DNA from: Lachnospiraceae bacterium | GTDB taxonomy: Bacteria; Bacillota; Clostridia; Lachnospirales; Lachnospiraceae | Assembly (NCBI GenBank): GCA_910575835.1 | Contig: CAJTGB010000021.1 | Span: forward strand, 1 to 64,000 | Direction: 5' to 3' | DNA length: 64,000 nucleotides | Part shown: positions 24,101 through 31,837 of the stretch, one piece after another | Layout: the number at the start of each line of letters is the position of its first letter | Position numbering within the stretch: position 1 is the stretch's first letter | Made by a program: the position numbers and the translations under genes | The notes under the pieces: generated by a model | The model's input: only the letters and a program-made list of their open reading frames with translations | Databases searched by the model: none | Told to the model about the DNA's origin: nothing

Positions 24101-24210
24101 GCCAGATGGGCATTGCGGGAGACGATAGCTGGGGCGCGCTGACGCATCCTGAATATCTGTTGGATGTGAGCAAGAAGATGGAATTCAGTTTTTGGTTCTG
24201 CGGTATATAA
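21118..24210 (+). CDS. lacZ: Beta-galactosidase (GH2, LacZ type)
   Basis: A 1030-residue protein; ATG 21118 is chosen over an in-frame ATG 45 bp upstream because AGGAGGA lies just before it. Domain order is that of LacZ: sugar-binding sandwich, Ig-like domain, TIM barrel and a C-terminal beta-sandwich (bgal_small). The acid/base Glu is in WSCGNESYGG and the nucleophile Glu in FICCEYTHAMGNS. Further motifs are GVNRHEF and RTCHYPDA. No signal peptide, so it acts inside the cell on lactose or galactosides taken up by the neighbouring transporter or another one. Length matches the family. Confidence 0.95.
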   Translation: MSHIFDYEKLKDPQYFRDGRLDAHSDHRYYARPLDAEADHESFKESLNGLWKFHYARNYKSAVQGFEAADYCCKSWDDIHVPAHIQMEGYDVPQYANVQYPWEGHDDIKPGEIPEYFNPVASYVKYFTVPERMKGRRLFISFQGAESGLALWLNGEFIGYSEDTFTPSEFELTDYVTEGENKLAAQVFKWTASSWCEDQDFYRFSGIYRDVYLYTVPDVHVRDLGIRAVPDETLKKAALDIQMEMMISGNAEAGKAVFCLERDGQVIFREEKQLKAENAYSWTVEEPKLWSAEEANLYDLTIEIYDAEGRLQEIIPEKVGFRRFEMKDHIMTLNGKRIVFKGVNRHEFSAVSGRNVSEAELRKDLETMKRNNINAIRTCHYPDASLIYRLCDEYGIYMIDENNLESHGTWDTGMMTGDFSEVVPNDRPEWLEMMLDRVNSTYQRDKNHPAILIWSCGNESYGGKDIYEMSQLFRKLDPTRLVHYEGVHHDRRYNDTSDMESQMYTPVEGIKEFLAKDRSKPFICCEYTHAMGNSCGAMHKYTDLTDTEPLYQGGFIWDYIDQSIYKKDRYGKDFQAYGGDFGERPTDYNFSGNGIVYGDREASPKMQEVKFNYQNITAEVGRSEVKVINKNLFVNTDTFECRVTVARDGKVVRRAALETCVEPLTSEVYALPVPEEVVAGEYTVTVSFHTKEDQIWAQRGHEVAFGQYVYSVEDASCACEGACCKGMAKACRKGVTVIQSTHNIGVRGEHFEVMFSILSGGLVSYRYAGREMLEAVPKPNFWRAPVDNDCGNQMQGRYAQWKIASMYISHKAPGEELFAPCRPEVKVNSDSAEVAFTYNLCTIPAAQCRVAYEVFGDGCVKTTLTYDPVKELGDMPEFGMMFKLSADYDHVKWYGLGPAETYADRKKGAKLGIYENLVKDNMAAYLVPQECGSKEEVRYAEVCDRKGRGMRFAMTSENGPMTFSALPYTPHELENAMHPYELPEVHYTVVRAAKGQMGIAGDDSWGALTHPEYLLDVSKKMEFSFWFCGI

Positions 24211-24219
24211 AAACATGGC

Positions 24220-24242
24220 CCAAGGATCTTTAGGATCCTTGG
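24220..24242. terminator. Hairpin between converging beta-galactosidase and pyridoxamine kinase genes
   Basis: CCAAGGATC (24220-24228) and GATCCTTGG (24234-24242) form a perfect 9-bp stem with a 5-nt loop. The minus strand continues to a TTTTT stretch after about six bases, so it works better for the minus-strand gene. Confidence 0.6.
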
Positions 24243-24251
24243 ACTGAACGG

Positions 24252-25121
24252 TTAATCCGGTATAGGGGATGATTCGATCAGAAGGGGCAGATATTTCTCA
24301 TAATTTACTCCGTCGTTGCGCGGCACCTGTTCACGGACCGAGTCCTCCAGGGCGAGTTCCAGGAATTTGCCGGCCGTCTTGATAATGGAAGGCACAGAGT
24401 CGCCCCGTGCGATACCGGCGGCCATGCAGGATGCGAACAGATCCCCTGTCCCGGAATAGCTGCCGCCGACGTATGGGAAGGAGAAGAGGGAAGAGCCTTC
24501 CTCATTAATATACAGATTACCCATCTGTCTGCCGCCGCTGTCATCAAGGAAATGAATTCCGGTAACGACTACGGCTGCGGGGCCCGTGCGGCAGAATTCC
24601 TGTCCGAGCTTCTGGATCGCCTGCATCATCTTGCGGGTGTCCTTTTGGCCGGTCAGCGCATGATAGCCGGCGTCGGTCAGAAGGCATAATTCTGTCAGGT
24701 TGGGTGTGATGATGTCTGCCATGGAAGCCAGTTTCTTCATCTGCGCCAGAAGGGACGGAGTATACATACAATAAGTATCCCCGTCGTCGCCCATGACAGG
24801 GTCGACCAGAAGGAAGGTATCGGGGGATTTGAATGTGCCGATAAAACGGAAGATCTGGCGGATCTGTTCTTCACTTGCTACGAATCCGGTATAGATTCCG
24901 TCGAAATGCTGCTCCATTTTCGCCCATTCGCGGCGGTAATACTCCATCTTATCAGTGCAGTCGTCGCAATAGTAGCTGGGATATCCTGTCTGGGCGGTAA
25001 GTATTGCTGTCGGAAGAGGGCAGGCTTGTATGCCCATCACGGAGAGAACGGAGATGGCGGCGGTGAGCGAACAGCGTCCGAAACCCGACAGATCATTGAT
25101 TACTGCTATCTTTTTCGTCAT
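24252..25121 (-). CDS. pdxY: Pyridoxamine kinase (ribokinase-like)
   Basis: A 289-residue PfkB/ribokinase-fold kinase that phosphorylates pyridoxal, pyridoxine or pyridoxamine in vitamin B6 salvage. The N-terminus VINDLSGFGRCSLTAAISVL and PLPTAILTAQTGYP is typical of PdxY/PdxK-type enzymes. The metal/ATP region has VDPVMGDDG and TPNLTEL, and the catalytic Asp is in SGTGDLF. The start follows GAGAGGATG. Length matches the family. The choice of the symbol pdxY over related kinases is by overall similarity. Confidence 0.85.
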   Translation of the reverse strand: MTKKIAVINDLSGFGRCSLTAAISVLSVMGIQACPLPTAILTAQTGYPSYYCDDCTDKMEYYRREWAKMEQHFDGIYTGFVASEEQIRQIFRFIGTFKSPDTFLLVDPVMGDDGDTYCMYTPSLLAQMKKLASMADIITPNLTELCLLTDAGYHALTGQKDTRKMMQAIQKLGQEFCRTGPAAVVVTGIHFLDDSGGRQMGNLYINEEGSSLFSFPYVGGSYSGTGDLFASCMAAGIARGDSVPSIIKTAGKFLELALEDSVREQVPRNDGVNYEKYLPLLIESSPIPD

Positions 25122-25247
25122 AATATTTATATCATCCTCTCTTTACCAGGAGTTTGTCGGTGTACAGCTTATGTTAACATTAAGGTGGATACTTTGAAAA
25201 GTCCAGATATCAACAAAATAATCAGTCCAGTTTGGTTTAAAGAGACG

Positions 25248-25318
25248 GTAACAGGTCAGCTTGTCTGAACTGTTACGATAAGCTGTTACGATAAGGTGAC
25301 AATAAAGGTGACAATAAA
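25248..25318 (+). repeat. Short inverted and tandem repeats upstream of tRNA-Arg
   Basis: GTAACAG (25248-25254) and CTGTTAC (25270-25276) are inverted. CTGTTACGATAAG is then repeated twice in tandem (25270-25295), followed by two copies of GTGACAATAAA (25296-25318). A related sequence (GCAGTTTGCCTGAACTGTTG) recurs at about 25706-25727 on the far side of the tRNA. Function unknown; the tandem copies look like slippage products. Confidence 0.6.
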
Positions 25319-25341
25319 TCAGGAAATTAATTAAAAATATA

Positions 25342-25370
25342 TTGACATTTGCAGGCAAATAGTCTATAAT
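25342..25370 (+). promoter_or_regulatory. Consensus sigma-A promoter of tRNA-Arg
   Basis: TTGACA (25342-25347) and TATAAT (25365-25370) are both perfect consensus with a 17-bp spacer, 29 bp upstream of the tRNA. Confidence 0.92.
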
Positions 25371-25399
25371 CAATATCGTTGTAAATAGATGTGTGTTAT

Positions 25400-25473
25400 G
25401 TGGGCGTAGCTCAGCTGGATAGAGCGTTTGGCTACGGACCAAAAGGTCGGGGGTTCGAATCCTCTCGCCCACG
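25400..25473 (+). tRNA. tRNA-Arg (anticodon ACG)
   Basis: The acceptor arms GTGGGCG (25400-25406) and CGCCCAC (25466-25472) pair perfectly over 7 bp, with discriminator G at 25473. The anticodon stem TTTGG/CCAAA encloses the loop CTACGGA, giving ACG at 25434-25436 (read as ICG after deamination). The T arm is GGGGGTTCGAATCCTC. CCA is not encoded. Confidence 0.96.
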
Positions 25474-25543
25474 TTAGAAGTCCTTGCAGATTGCCTGTGA
25501 GGACTTTTATCATACTATGACGTATTTGGAGGGGAATTCCTTT

Positions 25544-25696
25544 ATGGAGAAGAAGACGATCAATTGTGAGGTGTGCGAGAATCACTGCCGGATGGAAGCA
25601 GAGGTGGAAGACGGGGAAGTGGTTGATGTCGCCGGCAACGGATGCATGAAGGGATATATTTATGCACAGACCGCGGTTGCAGATGCGCCGGATTAG
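25544..25696 (+). CDS. Mini-protein resembling the N-terminus of DUF1667
   Basis: A 50-residue protein starting at ATG 25544 behind GGAGGGG. It has CEVCENHC and a later GNGCMKGYIYAQ. The pattern (two close Cys, a further Cys, then EVEDGEVVDVAGNGC) closely matches residues 5-45 of the DUF1667 protein encoded at 36443 (CINCPMGC ... EGSEIISVAGNTC). It therefore looks like a stand-alone version of the Cys-rich N-terminal domain. A four-Cys set could bind a metal or Fe-S cluster. It may be a functional mini-protein or a truncated paralogue. Confidence 0.65.
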   Translation: MEKKTINCEVCENHCRMEAEVEDGEVVDVAGNGCMKGYIYAQTAVADAPD

Positions 25697-25843
25697 GGTG
25701 GCAGCAGGGCAGTTTGCCTGAACTGTTGCGCAGGATGTTTTTTCGACCGTAACTGAGGTTTTTTTGTGTAGACATTTACGTCAGAATATACTAAGATATT
25801 ACTATCGTCAGCAATTTTTTAAGGAAAGAAGGGAATCATTAAT

Positions 25844-27091
25844 ATGAAAAGAAATGTTATTGTTGGACAGTCAGGAGGACCGACGGCAGCGATCAATTCA
25901 AGCCTTGCCGGAGTTTACCGTACAGCCAAGGACCGCGGAGCGAAGAAGGTATACGGTATGCTTCACGGCGTTCAGGGGTTGTTGGAGGAGAGATATATCG
26001 ATCTGGCAGACCACATTAAGACGGAGTTGGACGCGGAATTATTGAAGAGGACACCGGCGGCATTTTTAGGGTCATGCCGTTATAAGCTGCCAGAGATCCA
26101 TGAGAACAGAGAAGTGTACGACAAGATTTTTGAGATCCTTGAGAAGCTGGATATTGAAGCTTTTATCTATATCGGCGGCAATGATTCCATGGATACGATC
26201 AAGAAGCTGTCTGATTATGCGATAATTACAGGATTTTCAACAAGGTTTATCGGATGTCCTAAGACAATTGATAACGATCTTGCGCTGACAGACCATACGC
26301 CGGGATACGGAAGTGCTGCAAAATATATAGGAACATCAATGAAAGAGATCATCCGCGACGGATTCTGTCTGGAGCATGAGAAAGGAATCGTTACGATCGT
26401 GGAGATTATGGGAAGGAATGCAGGATGGCTTACCGGTTCTGCGGCATTATCCATGGGTGAGGACTGTGAAGGCCCAGACCTTATCTACCTGCCTGAGATC
26501 GAGTTTGATCTTCATAGCTTCAGCGAGAGGGTGAAGGCGCTGGTAGCGAAGAAGACGTCTATCGTGGTTGCGGTATCCGAAGGAATCCGTACGGCAGACG
26601 GCACATATGTATGTGAGCTTGGCAACAGCATTGACTTTGTGGATGCGTTCGGACATAAGCAGCTGTCGGGAACGGCTTCTTATCTTGCAAGCTTTATCGC
26701 AGGCGAGATCGGATGCAAGACGCGTGCTATCGAGCTCAGCACATTGCAGCGTTCCGCATCACATGCGGCATCCCGCGTGGATATCTTGGAGGCTTACCAG
26801 GTAGGCGGCGCGGCTGTGAAGGCAGCGGACGAGGGCGATTCAGGCAAGATGGTAGTCCTTCAGAGATTGTCTGATGATCCGTATCAGTGCGGAACAGAAG
26901 TGAAGGATGTTCACAAGATCGCCAATGATGAGAAGCTTGTACCGAGAGAGTGGGTGAATGAGGAAGGCACTTATGTGACGAATGAGTTCATCTCCTATGT
27001 AAAACCGCTGATCCAGGGCGATGTGTCACCGGTTATGGTTGACGGTATTCCGAGACATCTGTATACACCTACAGAATTAAGCTACAGATAG
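25844..27091 (+). CDS. pfp: Pyrophosphate-dependent 6-phosphofructokinase
   Basis: A 415-residue PFK-family protein. It interconverts fructose 6-phosphate and fructose 1,6-bisphosphate in glycolysis. The phosphoryl-donor signature GGNDSMDT has Asp where ATP enzymes have Gly, and PKTIDNDL has Lys where ATP enzymes have Gly; both mark PPi use. The fructose 6-phosphate site shows MGRNAGWLTG. The N-terminus VGQSGGPTAAIN binds the donor. Start at ATG 25844 behind AAGGAAAGAAGGG. It appears monocistronic, ending in a strong terminator; its 3' end is imperfectly duplicated downstream. Confidence 0.93.
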   Translation: MKRNVIVGQSGGPTAAINSSLAGVYRTAKDRGAKKVYGMLHGVQGLLEERYIDLADHIKTELDAELLKRTPAAFLGSCRYKLPEIHENREVYDKIFEILEKLDIEAFIYIGGNDSMDTIKKLSDYAIITGFSTRFIGCPKTIDNDLALTDHTPGYGSAAKYIGTSMKEIIRDGFCLEHEKGIVTIVEIMGRNAGWLTGSAALSMGEDCEGPDLIYLPEIEFDLHSFSERVKALVAKKTSIVVAVSEGIRTADGTYVCELGNSIDFVDAFGHKQLSGTASYLASFIAGEIGCKTRAIELSTLQRSASHAASRVDILEAYQVGGAAVKAADEGDSGKMVVLQRLSDDPYQCGTEVKDVHKIANDEKLVPREWVNEEGTYVTNEFISYVKPLIQGDVSPVMVDGIPRHLYTPTELSYR

Positions 27092-27142
27092 GATCGTACA
27101 AGCAGCCTGTATACTGCAGAATTAAGCTGTAGATAGGATCAT
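27059..27142 (+). repeat. Imperfect tandem duplication of the pfp 3' end
   Basis: CTGTATACACCTACAGAATT (27059 on) through the stop and GATAGGATC is repeated from 27107 as CTGTATACTGCAGAATTAAG... with period of about 46-48 bp. The second copy is outside the gene and carries its own TAG. Confidence 0.8.
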
Positions 27143-27160
27143 ATGTAGAAGCAAGGATTT

Positions 27161-27211
27161 CCCGGCAGACTGTCCGAATATATTTTCGGACAAACTGCCG
27201 GGTATTTTTTT
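27161..27211 (+). terminator. Strong intrinsic terminator of pfp
   Basis: CCCGGCAG (27161-27168) pairs with CTGCCGGG (27195-27202) and, inside, TGTCCGAA (27171-27178) with TTCGGACA (27185-27192); a T-run follows at 27205-27210. Confidence 0.92.
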
Positions 27212-27341
27212 AAAAAAGCACTTGTATTTTCATCTGAAATCGAGTAATATATAAATCACTCTAATATTCAATAGAATCTACCGTATCTGGCAGTTCGATG
27301 TTTTGTTTCCCATTAGTAATTTTATAGTCAAGAGGTTATGT

Positions 27342-28907
27342 ATGGCATACCTGTATGCCGAAGAAAAAGAGGTGGTGCGAATGGCGTCAAAAGAAGAATA
27401 TGACGTATTGCGTCTGATCGAGCATGGACAGACCTGTTATATCAGCTCGGAATGTGTTGAGGGAAGGGTATTGGCCGGCTGGCTTAAGGAGCAGCCGGGG
27501 ATCGGGAAAGGCCGTCTGTTCTCCCTGCTCCGGGATATAGCCGGTCAGTTGGGCATGATACATAAGTGCAGGAAGAAGCCGTGTTATCAGTATGTCAATC
27601 CGTACAGCATTGTGATCACAAGGGAGGGGAAGCCGTATTTCCTGGATATGGAAGCGGGTTCGAACGAGAAGCATTTAAAATTCATGCAGAAGAGAACGGT
27701 TCGTGAATGCTTTCTCCCGGCGCAGGAGACATATTATCAGAGGGCAAGCACGGAACTTGACATTTACGGGATGGGGAAGACCATCCAGTATATCCTGTCG
27801 GTGACGGGCCCGCAGCCTCCGCTTAACAGGCGGGAGGAGAGAAGATTTCAAAAGATCATATCAAAATGTCTGAAATATCAATCTAAATTAGCATATCAAA
27901 GTGCAGCAGAAATTCGAAGAAATATTCCACAATATAGAAAAAAGACAAAGCACAGCCGTATCAGAAAAAAGAGGATGTTCATGATCGCCGGAGCAGTATT
28001 GCTGCTTGCCGCGGCGTGGAAGCTCAGTGATCTCACCCATCCGGGGAAACGGCCGGAGGAAGTGAAAGCTTCGCTTGCGGCCCGGGAGATAAGGGAACCG
28101 GAGGAATTGGCGCCGCAAAAGGAGACCTGGGAGGACGGCATAGAAGGCAAAGCTGCCCGCCCGGATGATAACACCGCATATATGGAGCTTGCCCTGGCGT
28201 ATATCCTGGATGTGGGGGATTATGAGGAGAGCCTGTATTACCTTGATAAAATCAAGGATGAGAACGCGGCGGCGAGAGATCTGCAGGAGATTGTGAAGGC
28301 TCTTCTCGGGAAGAGAAAAGCGTCGAAGGATCTGGAAGGGTATCTGGAAGAGCTCGAGGAAGAAGCACCGGAGGGAAGCGAGGAACGCTGGTATCGGTGC
28401 CTGATCAGGGGATACGGCCTGCTGAATACGAGGCGGTCGGCGGAGGCGGTGCTTCGTCTGGGTAAAATCTGTCTGGATATGATGGATGGAGAGAGTGAGG
28501 AGGCGAAAGAGGTGAAAGAGTATATGGCGTCTGCCTGTGAGCGGGCAGACGTGCCGGAGGAGGCCGCGCGTATCTATGAAGAGCTGCTGGAACAGACGGA
28601 AGACAGCAGAAAGAGAGAGGAAACATATCGGAAGATCACCGTATTATATGAGATCTGCGGTCAGAAAGACAGAGCATTAGATACATGTATCCGGGGCATT
28701 GAAGAACAGAAGGAGTCGGACGAGCTTAAGATCATGCATATCCGGCTGCTGTGTCAGGATGCTGCCGTAGAGCGGGAGCTGTGCGCTCAGACGATACGGG
28801 AATATATCGGTCAGAGGCCGGAGATTCTGGAGAAGGAAGAGTTTCAGAAGTTGCAAAGAGAATATGAAATACAAGTGGAGGGTGATAGCGTATGGGTAGG
28901 AAGATGA
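27342..28907 (+). CDS. Membrane pseudokinase with extracytoplasmic TPR-like repeats
   Basis: About 521 residues from ATG 27342 (AGAGG 6 nt upstream); ATG 27381 also has a good site. The N-terminal ~195 residues look like the hinge and C-lobe of a Ser/Thr kinase (YISSECVEGRVLAGWL, LRDIAGQLGMIHKC, ELDIYGMGKTIQYI). The catalytic loop reads YQYVNPYSIVI instead of HRDxKPxNI, the DFG is LDME, and the ATP-binding N-lobe is almost absent, so it should be inactive. A basic stretch, one membrane helix (MFMIAGAVLLLAAAWKL) and a C-terminal helical TPR-like region follow. The layout recalls EssB/YukC of type VII secretion, but no other such gene is present. It overlaps the next gene by 16 bp. Confidence 0.7.
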   Translation: MAYLYAEEKEVVRMASKEEYDVLRLIEHGQTCYISSECVEGRVLAGWLKEQPGIGKGRLFSLLRDIAGQLGMIHKCRKKPCYQYVNPYSIVITREGKPYFLDMEAGSNEKHLKFMQKRTVRECFLPAQETYYQRASTELDIYGMGKTIQYILSVTGPQPPLNRREERRFQKIISKCLKYQSKLAYQSAAEIRRNIPQYRKKTKHSRIRKKRMFMIAGAVLLLAAAWKLSDLTHPGKRPEEVKASLAAREIREPEELAPQKETWEDGIEGKAARPDDNTAYMELALAYILDVGDYEESLYYLDKIKDENAAARDLQEIVKALLGKRKASKDLEGYLEELEEEAPEGSEERWYRCLIRGYGLLNTRRSAEAVLRLGKICLDMMDGESEEAKEVKEYMASACERADVPEEAARIYEELLEQTEDSRKREETYRKITVLYEICGQKDRALDTCIRGIEEQKESDELKIMHIRLLCQDAAVERELCAQTIREYIGQRPEILEKEEFQKLQREYEIQVEGDSVWVGR

Positions 28908-31156
28908 GAGAGTTGGCGGCATTATTGGTGATACTGGGAATGATCTATTGGCAGCAGCCGTCGGTCATGGAACCGGCATATGCGAAAGAGAAGGGGATCG
29001 AATTTATGAGATCCGAAGGAGGCGGCATATCGGCGGCGTCAAAGAGCAGATCAGGGAAGGATGAAGCCGGTAAGAATCCCGGCAAAGACAAAGATGAACC
29101 CAGTAAGAATTCTTCAAAGGACGGGAACAAAGTTGGAAAAAGCCTGGGCGAAGATAAGAATTCCAGTGACAGAGAAGAAGATAGAAGTCCAAGCGAAGGA
29201 TCGGGTGAAGACAAGAACCTCGGCGGGGATAAGGATAATACGGATAAGGAACCGGGAGACGGATCGGGAGAAGACAAGAACCCCGGAGAAGGAGAAGACA
29301 AGAATCTTGGAGAAGGAGAAGACAAGAATCCCGGAGAAGGAGAAGACAAGAACCCCGGAGAAGGAGAAGACAAGAACCCCGGCGGAGATAAGGATGATAC
29401 GGATAAGGACCCTGGAGACGGAGAAGATAAGAGTCCCGGAGATGGAGAAGGAGAAGACAAGAATCCCGGAGACGGGGAGGGAGAAGATAAGGACTCCGGC
29501 GGGGATAAGGATGATACGGATAAGGACCCTGGAGACGGATCGGGAGAGGGTGAGAAAGAAGAGATCAAAGAATTTGAGGTATCCATTCCACCGCAGGACG
29601 GACAGAACGGATATTATGTGACCAGACCGGAACTAAAGGTGCGCCACGTCAGCAGCAGGGGGACGACCAGATATTGTTTCACAGACGGCAGCAGTCATAA
29701 GAAGGAAGGGGAGCTGAGCACATACGGCGATGAGCTCAGAGTTGAAAAGAACTGGTTCAGGGAAGGGAGGAATCATCTGTCAATATGGATGGAAGATGAA
29801 GAGGGACAGCGTCAGGAAGAGTATGTACTGGAGAAGACATTCCTGATCGACACGTCGGCGCCGTCTGTCAGGGTTCAGGCGCCTATGGGAACGGACGCCT
29901 GGTATCAGAAGGAGGTATTTATCACCGTTCTGGGCGAAGACGGGGAGCGGGGAAGTCAGATTGAGGAAGTATCCTGCTTCCTGGGCAGCCGTTTGATCGG
30001 AAGCAGCAGGAAGTCTCCGGCAGGTTTTCTGATCTCATTTGCGTCGGCAGAGGGAAAGGCGGTGCCGGTGAAGGCGAGGGTGAGAGACCGGGCCGGAAAT
30101 ACTTCGGAGGAGACATGGGGATTCTATATTGATCAGAACCCGCCGAGAACCTCGATAGAAGGGATCGAGGATTATATGATCACAAGCCGTCCGGTGGAGG
30201 TAGCGTACCGGATCGAAGAGGAGAATATTATTGGAGAGAAGCAAGCCGGCGCCAGACGGGAGGATCCGCAGGGGCAGGTCGAATTCCTGGAGGCGGGAGA
30301 ATGGAAGGAAGATGCCGGTGGGTATAGCGCCCGGCAGACCTTGTCGGAGGACGGAATCTATCATCTGAGCGTTAGCGCGTGCGATCAGGCAGGATACGAG
30401 AGCAGCGGCAGAGGACAGGTGATCATTGACAGTGAGAATCCGGTCATCCGGCACGTAGATGAGGTGGACGGGCAGTATTTGAAGAGCTTTTGCTGGGAAT
30501 ATCCGGCAGAAGAGGCGGTTCAGGATTTTACCAGCTATACCTACTCGGTCTATCTGGATGGGAAGCCTTATCATATCGGGGAAAATGTATTAAGAGAGGG
30601 GAAGCATGTGCTGGAGGTGAAGGCGGAGGATGCAGCCGGGAATATGGGCAGAGCGGAGGCAGATTTTTCCATTGACCGCACGGCGCCGCAGATCTTATTC
30701 GGGAATGTGAAGGAAGGGGAGACCTATGAACCAGAGAAGGAATTAGAGGTATCGTTAGCAGATCAGGAGGACTATATTGAGGAAATCCGTATTAACGGGG
30801 AAGTGCAGAAGGTAGGAGGCCGGAAGAAGTATTATTCATATTCTATGAAGGAATGCGGGAATTATGAGATTGTGGTAAAAGCATGCGACAGGGCGGGCAA
30901 CCGGGCGGTCTCGCGGATGGATTTTACCATAGCGCGCAGGAAAGGCCTTCTTCATAAGTTTTCCGGTCCGTTAAGGAAGATGTTAGGAGAACCTGTCAGA
31001 ACAGGAACGGAAGCGTCGGTTAAGCAGGCGGAAAGCAGATCGGAAGAAATCCCAAGGTACGGGCTATGGAAGATCATACTGGGGATGACAGGCGCGGGAT
31101 GCATTGCCGCCGTTGTATATCAAAGAAAAAGGTCAGAGAAAAGGCTTAAAAAATAG
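28892..31156 (+). CDS. Secreted, membrane-anchored protein with acidic repeats and Ig-like domains
   Basis: A 754-residue protein. The start at ATG 28892 follows GGAGGGTGATAGCGT and overlaps the pseudokinase gene by 16 bp; ATG 28904 is an alternative. An N-terminal hydrophobic signal (LAALLVILGMIYW) is followed at residues ~45-225 by a low-complexity region of units such as GEDKNPGEGEDKN and DKDDTDKDPGDG. Several Ig-like/bacterial cadherin-like modules follow, with repeated FLIDTSAPSV, YIDQNPPRT and SIDRTAPQI strands. A C-terminal membrane helix (IILGMTGAGCIAAVVY) ends in a basic tail. It probably projects from the membrane through the wall on the acidic stalk. Function unknown; coupled expression suggests partnership with the pseudokinase. 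Confidence 0.75.
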   Translation: MGRKMRELAALLVILGMIYWQQPSVMEPAYAKEKGIEFMRSEGGGISAASKSRSGKDEAGKNPGKDKDEPSKNSSKDGNKVGKSLGEDKNSSDREEDRSPSEGSGEDKNLGGDKDNTDKEPGDGSGEDKNPGEGEDKNLGEGEDKNPGEGEDKNPGEGEDKNPGGDKDDTDKDPGDGEDKSPGDGEGEDKNPGDGEGEDKDSGGDKDDTDKDPGDGSGEGEKEEIKEFEVSIPPQDGQNGYYVTRPELKVRHVSSRGTTRYCFTDGSSHKKEGELSTYGDELRVEKNWFREGRNHLSIWMEDEEGQRQEEYVLEKTFLIDTSAPSVRVQAPMGTDAWYQKEVFITVLGEDGERGSQIEEVSCFLGSRLIGSSRKSPAGFLISFASAEGKAVPVKARVRDRAGNTSEETWGFYIDQNPPRTSIEGIEDYMITSRPVEVAYRIEEENIIGEKQAGARREDPQGQVEFLEAGEWKEDAGGYSARQTLSEDGIYHLSVSACDQAGYESSGRGQVIIDSENPVIRHVDEVDGQYLKSFCWEYPAEEAVQDFTSYTYSVYLDGKPYHIGENVLREGKHVLEVKAEDAAGNMGRAEADFSIDRTAPQILFGNVKEGETYEPEKELEVSLADQEDYIEEIRINGEVQKVGGRKKYYSYSMKECGNYEIVVKACDRAGNRAVSRMDFTIARRKGLLHKFSGPLRKMLGEPVRTGTEASVKQAESRSEEIPRYGLWKIILGMTGAGCIAAVVYQRKRSEKRLKK
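29196..29550 (+). repeat. Acidic low-complexity coding repeat
   Basis: Tandem units such as GGAGAAGGAGAAGACAAGAA and GGCGGGGATAAGGATAATAC encode GEGEDKNP and GGDKDDTDKDPGDG blocks. Several copies are near-identical, so the number is expected to vary between strains. Confidence 0.9.
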
Positions 31157-31217
31157 TTGTGAAATTCGCTTTGTTATGATATAGTTATAGCAGTTAAATA
31201 GCAGTGATGAGATTAGG

Positions 31218-31267
31218 AGAGCGAATGAGTACAGCAGAGGTGTTGTTGTGAAGTTTGCTCTTTTTTT
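31218..31267 (+). promoter_or_regulatory. Leader terminator upstream of glpP (probable antitermination target)
   Basis: AGAGCGAA (31218-31225) can pair with TTTGCTCT (31254-31261; one G-U), followed by a seven-T run (31261-31267). It lies about 25 bp upstream of the glpP start codon. In Bacillus subtilis GlpP with glycerol 3-phosphate lets polymerase pass such leader terminators in glp mRNAs. A terminator before glpP itself suggests the operon, including glpP, is self-induced. Confidence 0.7.
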
Positions 31268-31292
31268 GCCATAGCAGACGAGAGGAGAAGAG

Positions 31293-31837
31293 ATGGACAG
31301 GAAGTATTATGATGCGATTGAGGAGAATCCTGTTGTTGCGGCGGTAAAGGATATGGATGGTCTTAAGACGTGCTGCAGGCTTGAAGATATCAAGGTTGTA
31401 TTTATCTTGTTCGGCGACATCTGTTCCATCGGGGAGATCGTGGAGCGGGTGAAGGAGACGGGGCGGATGGCCATGGTGCACGTGGATCTGATCACGGGAT
31501 TAAGCCCGAAGGAAGTAGCGGTGGACTTTATCAGAAGTAATACGCAGGCAGACGGGATCATTACGACCAAACCGTCATTGATCCGCCGCGGGAAGGAGTT
31601 GTCCCTGTGCACGGTTCTTCGGTATTTCCTGATAGATTCTATGGCATTGGAGAGCATAAGACAGCAGCAGCATATGGTGAAGCCGGATTTTATAGAGGTG
31701 CTTCCCGGGCTGATGCCTAAGGTGATACAGAAGGTCTGCAGATCGTCCAGGACCCCTGTCATAGCGGGAGGGCTGATCACAGACAAGGAATCGGTGATGG
31801 GAGCGCTTGATGCCGGCGCAATCGCAGTGTCTACGAC

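Noticed and set aside
14042-24210. Lacto-N-biose phosphorylase (GH112) for the unassigned enzyme
   Set aside because: Length and motifs do not match that family as I know it, so only a general carbohydrate-active label is given.
25143-25472. Minus-strand reading frame with GERIRTPDLLVRSQ...PAELRPH
   Set aside because: It is the antisense of tRNA-Arg and its promoter, a well-known false protein in bacterial annotation; it has no ribosome binding site.
27342-28907. Active Ser/Thr protein kinase
   Set aside because: The HRD and DFG motifs and the ATP-binding lobe are missing, so an active enzyme cannot be supported.
28945-29621. Long alternate frames through the acidic repeat (Ser/Pro-rich on minus, Arg/Thr-rich on plus)
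   Set aside because: Low-complexity shadows of the GEDKNP repeat; no ribosome binding sites.
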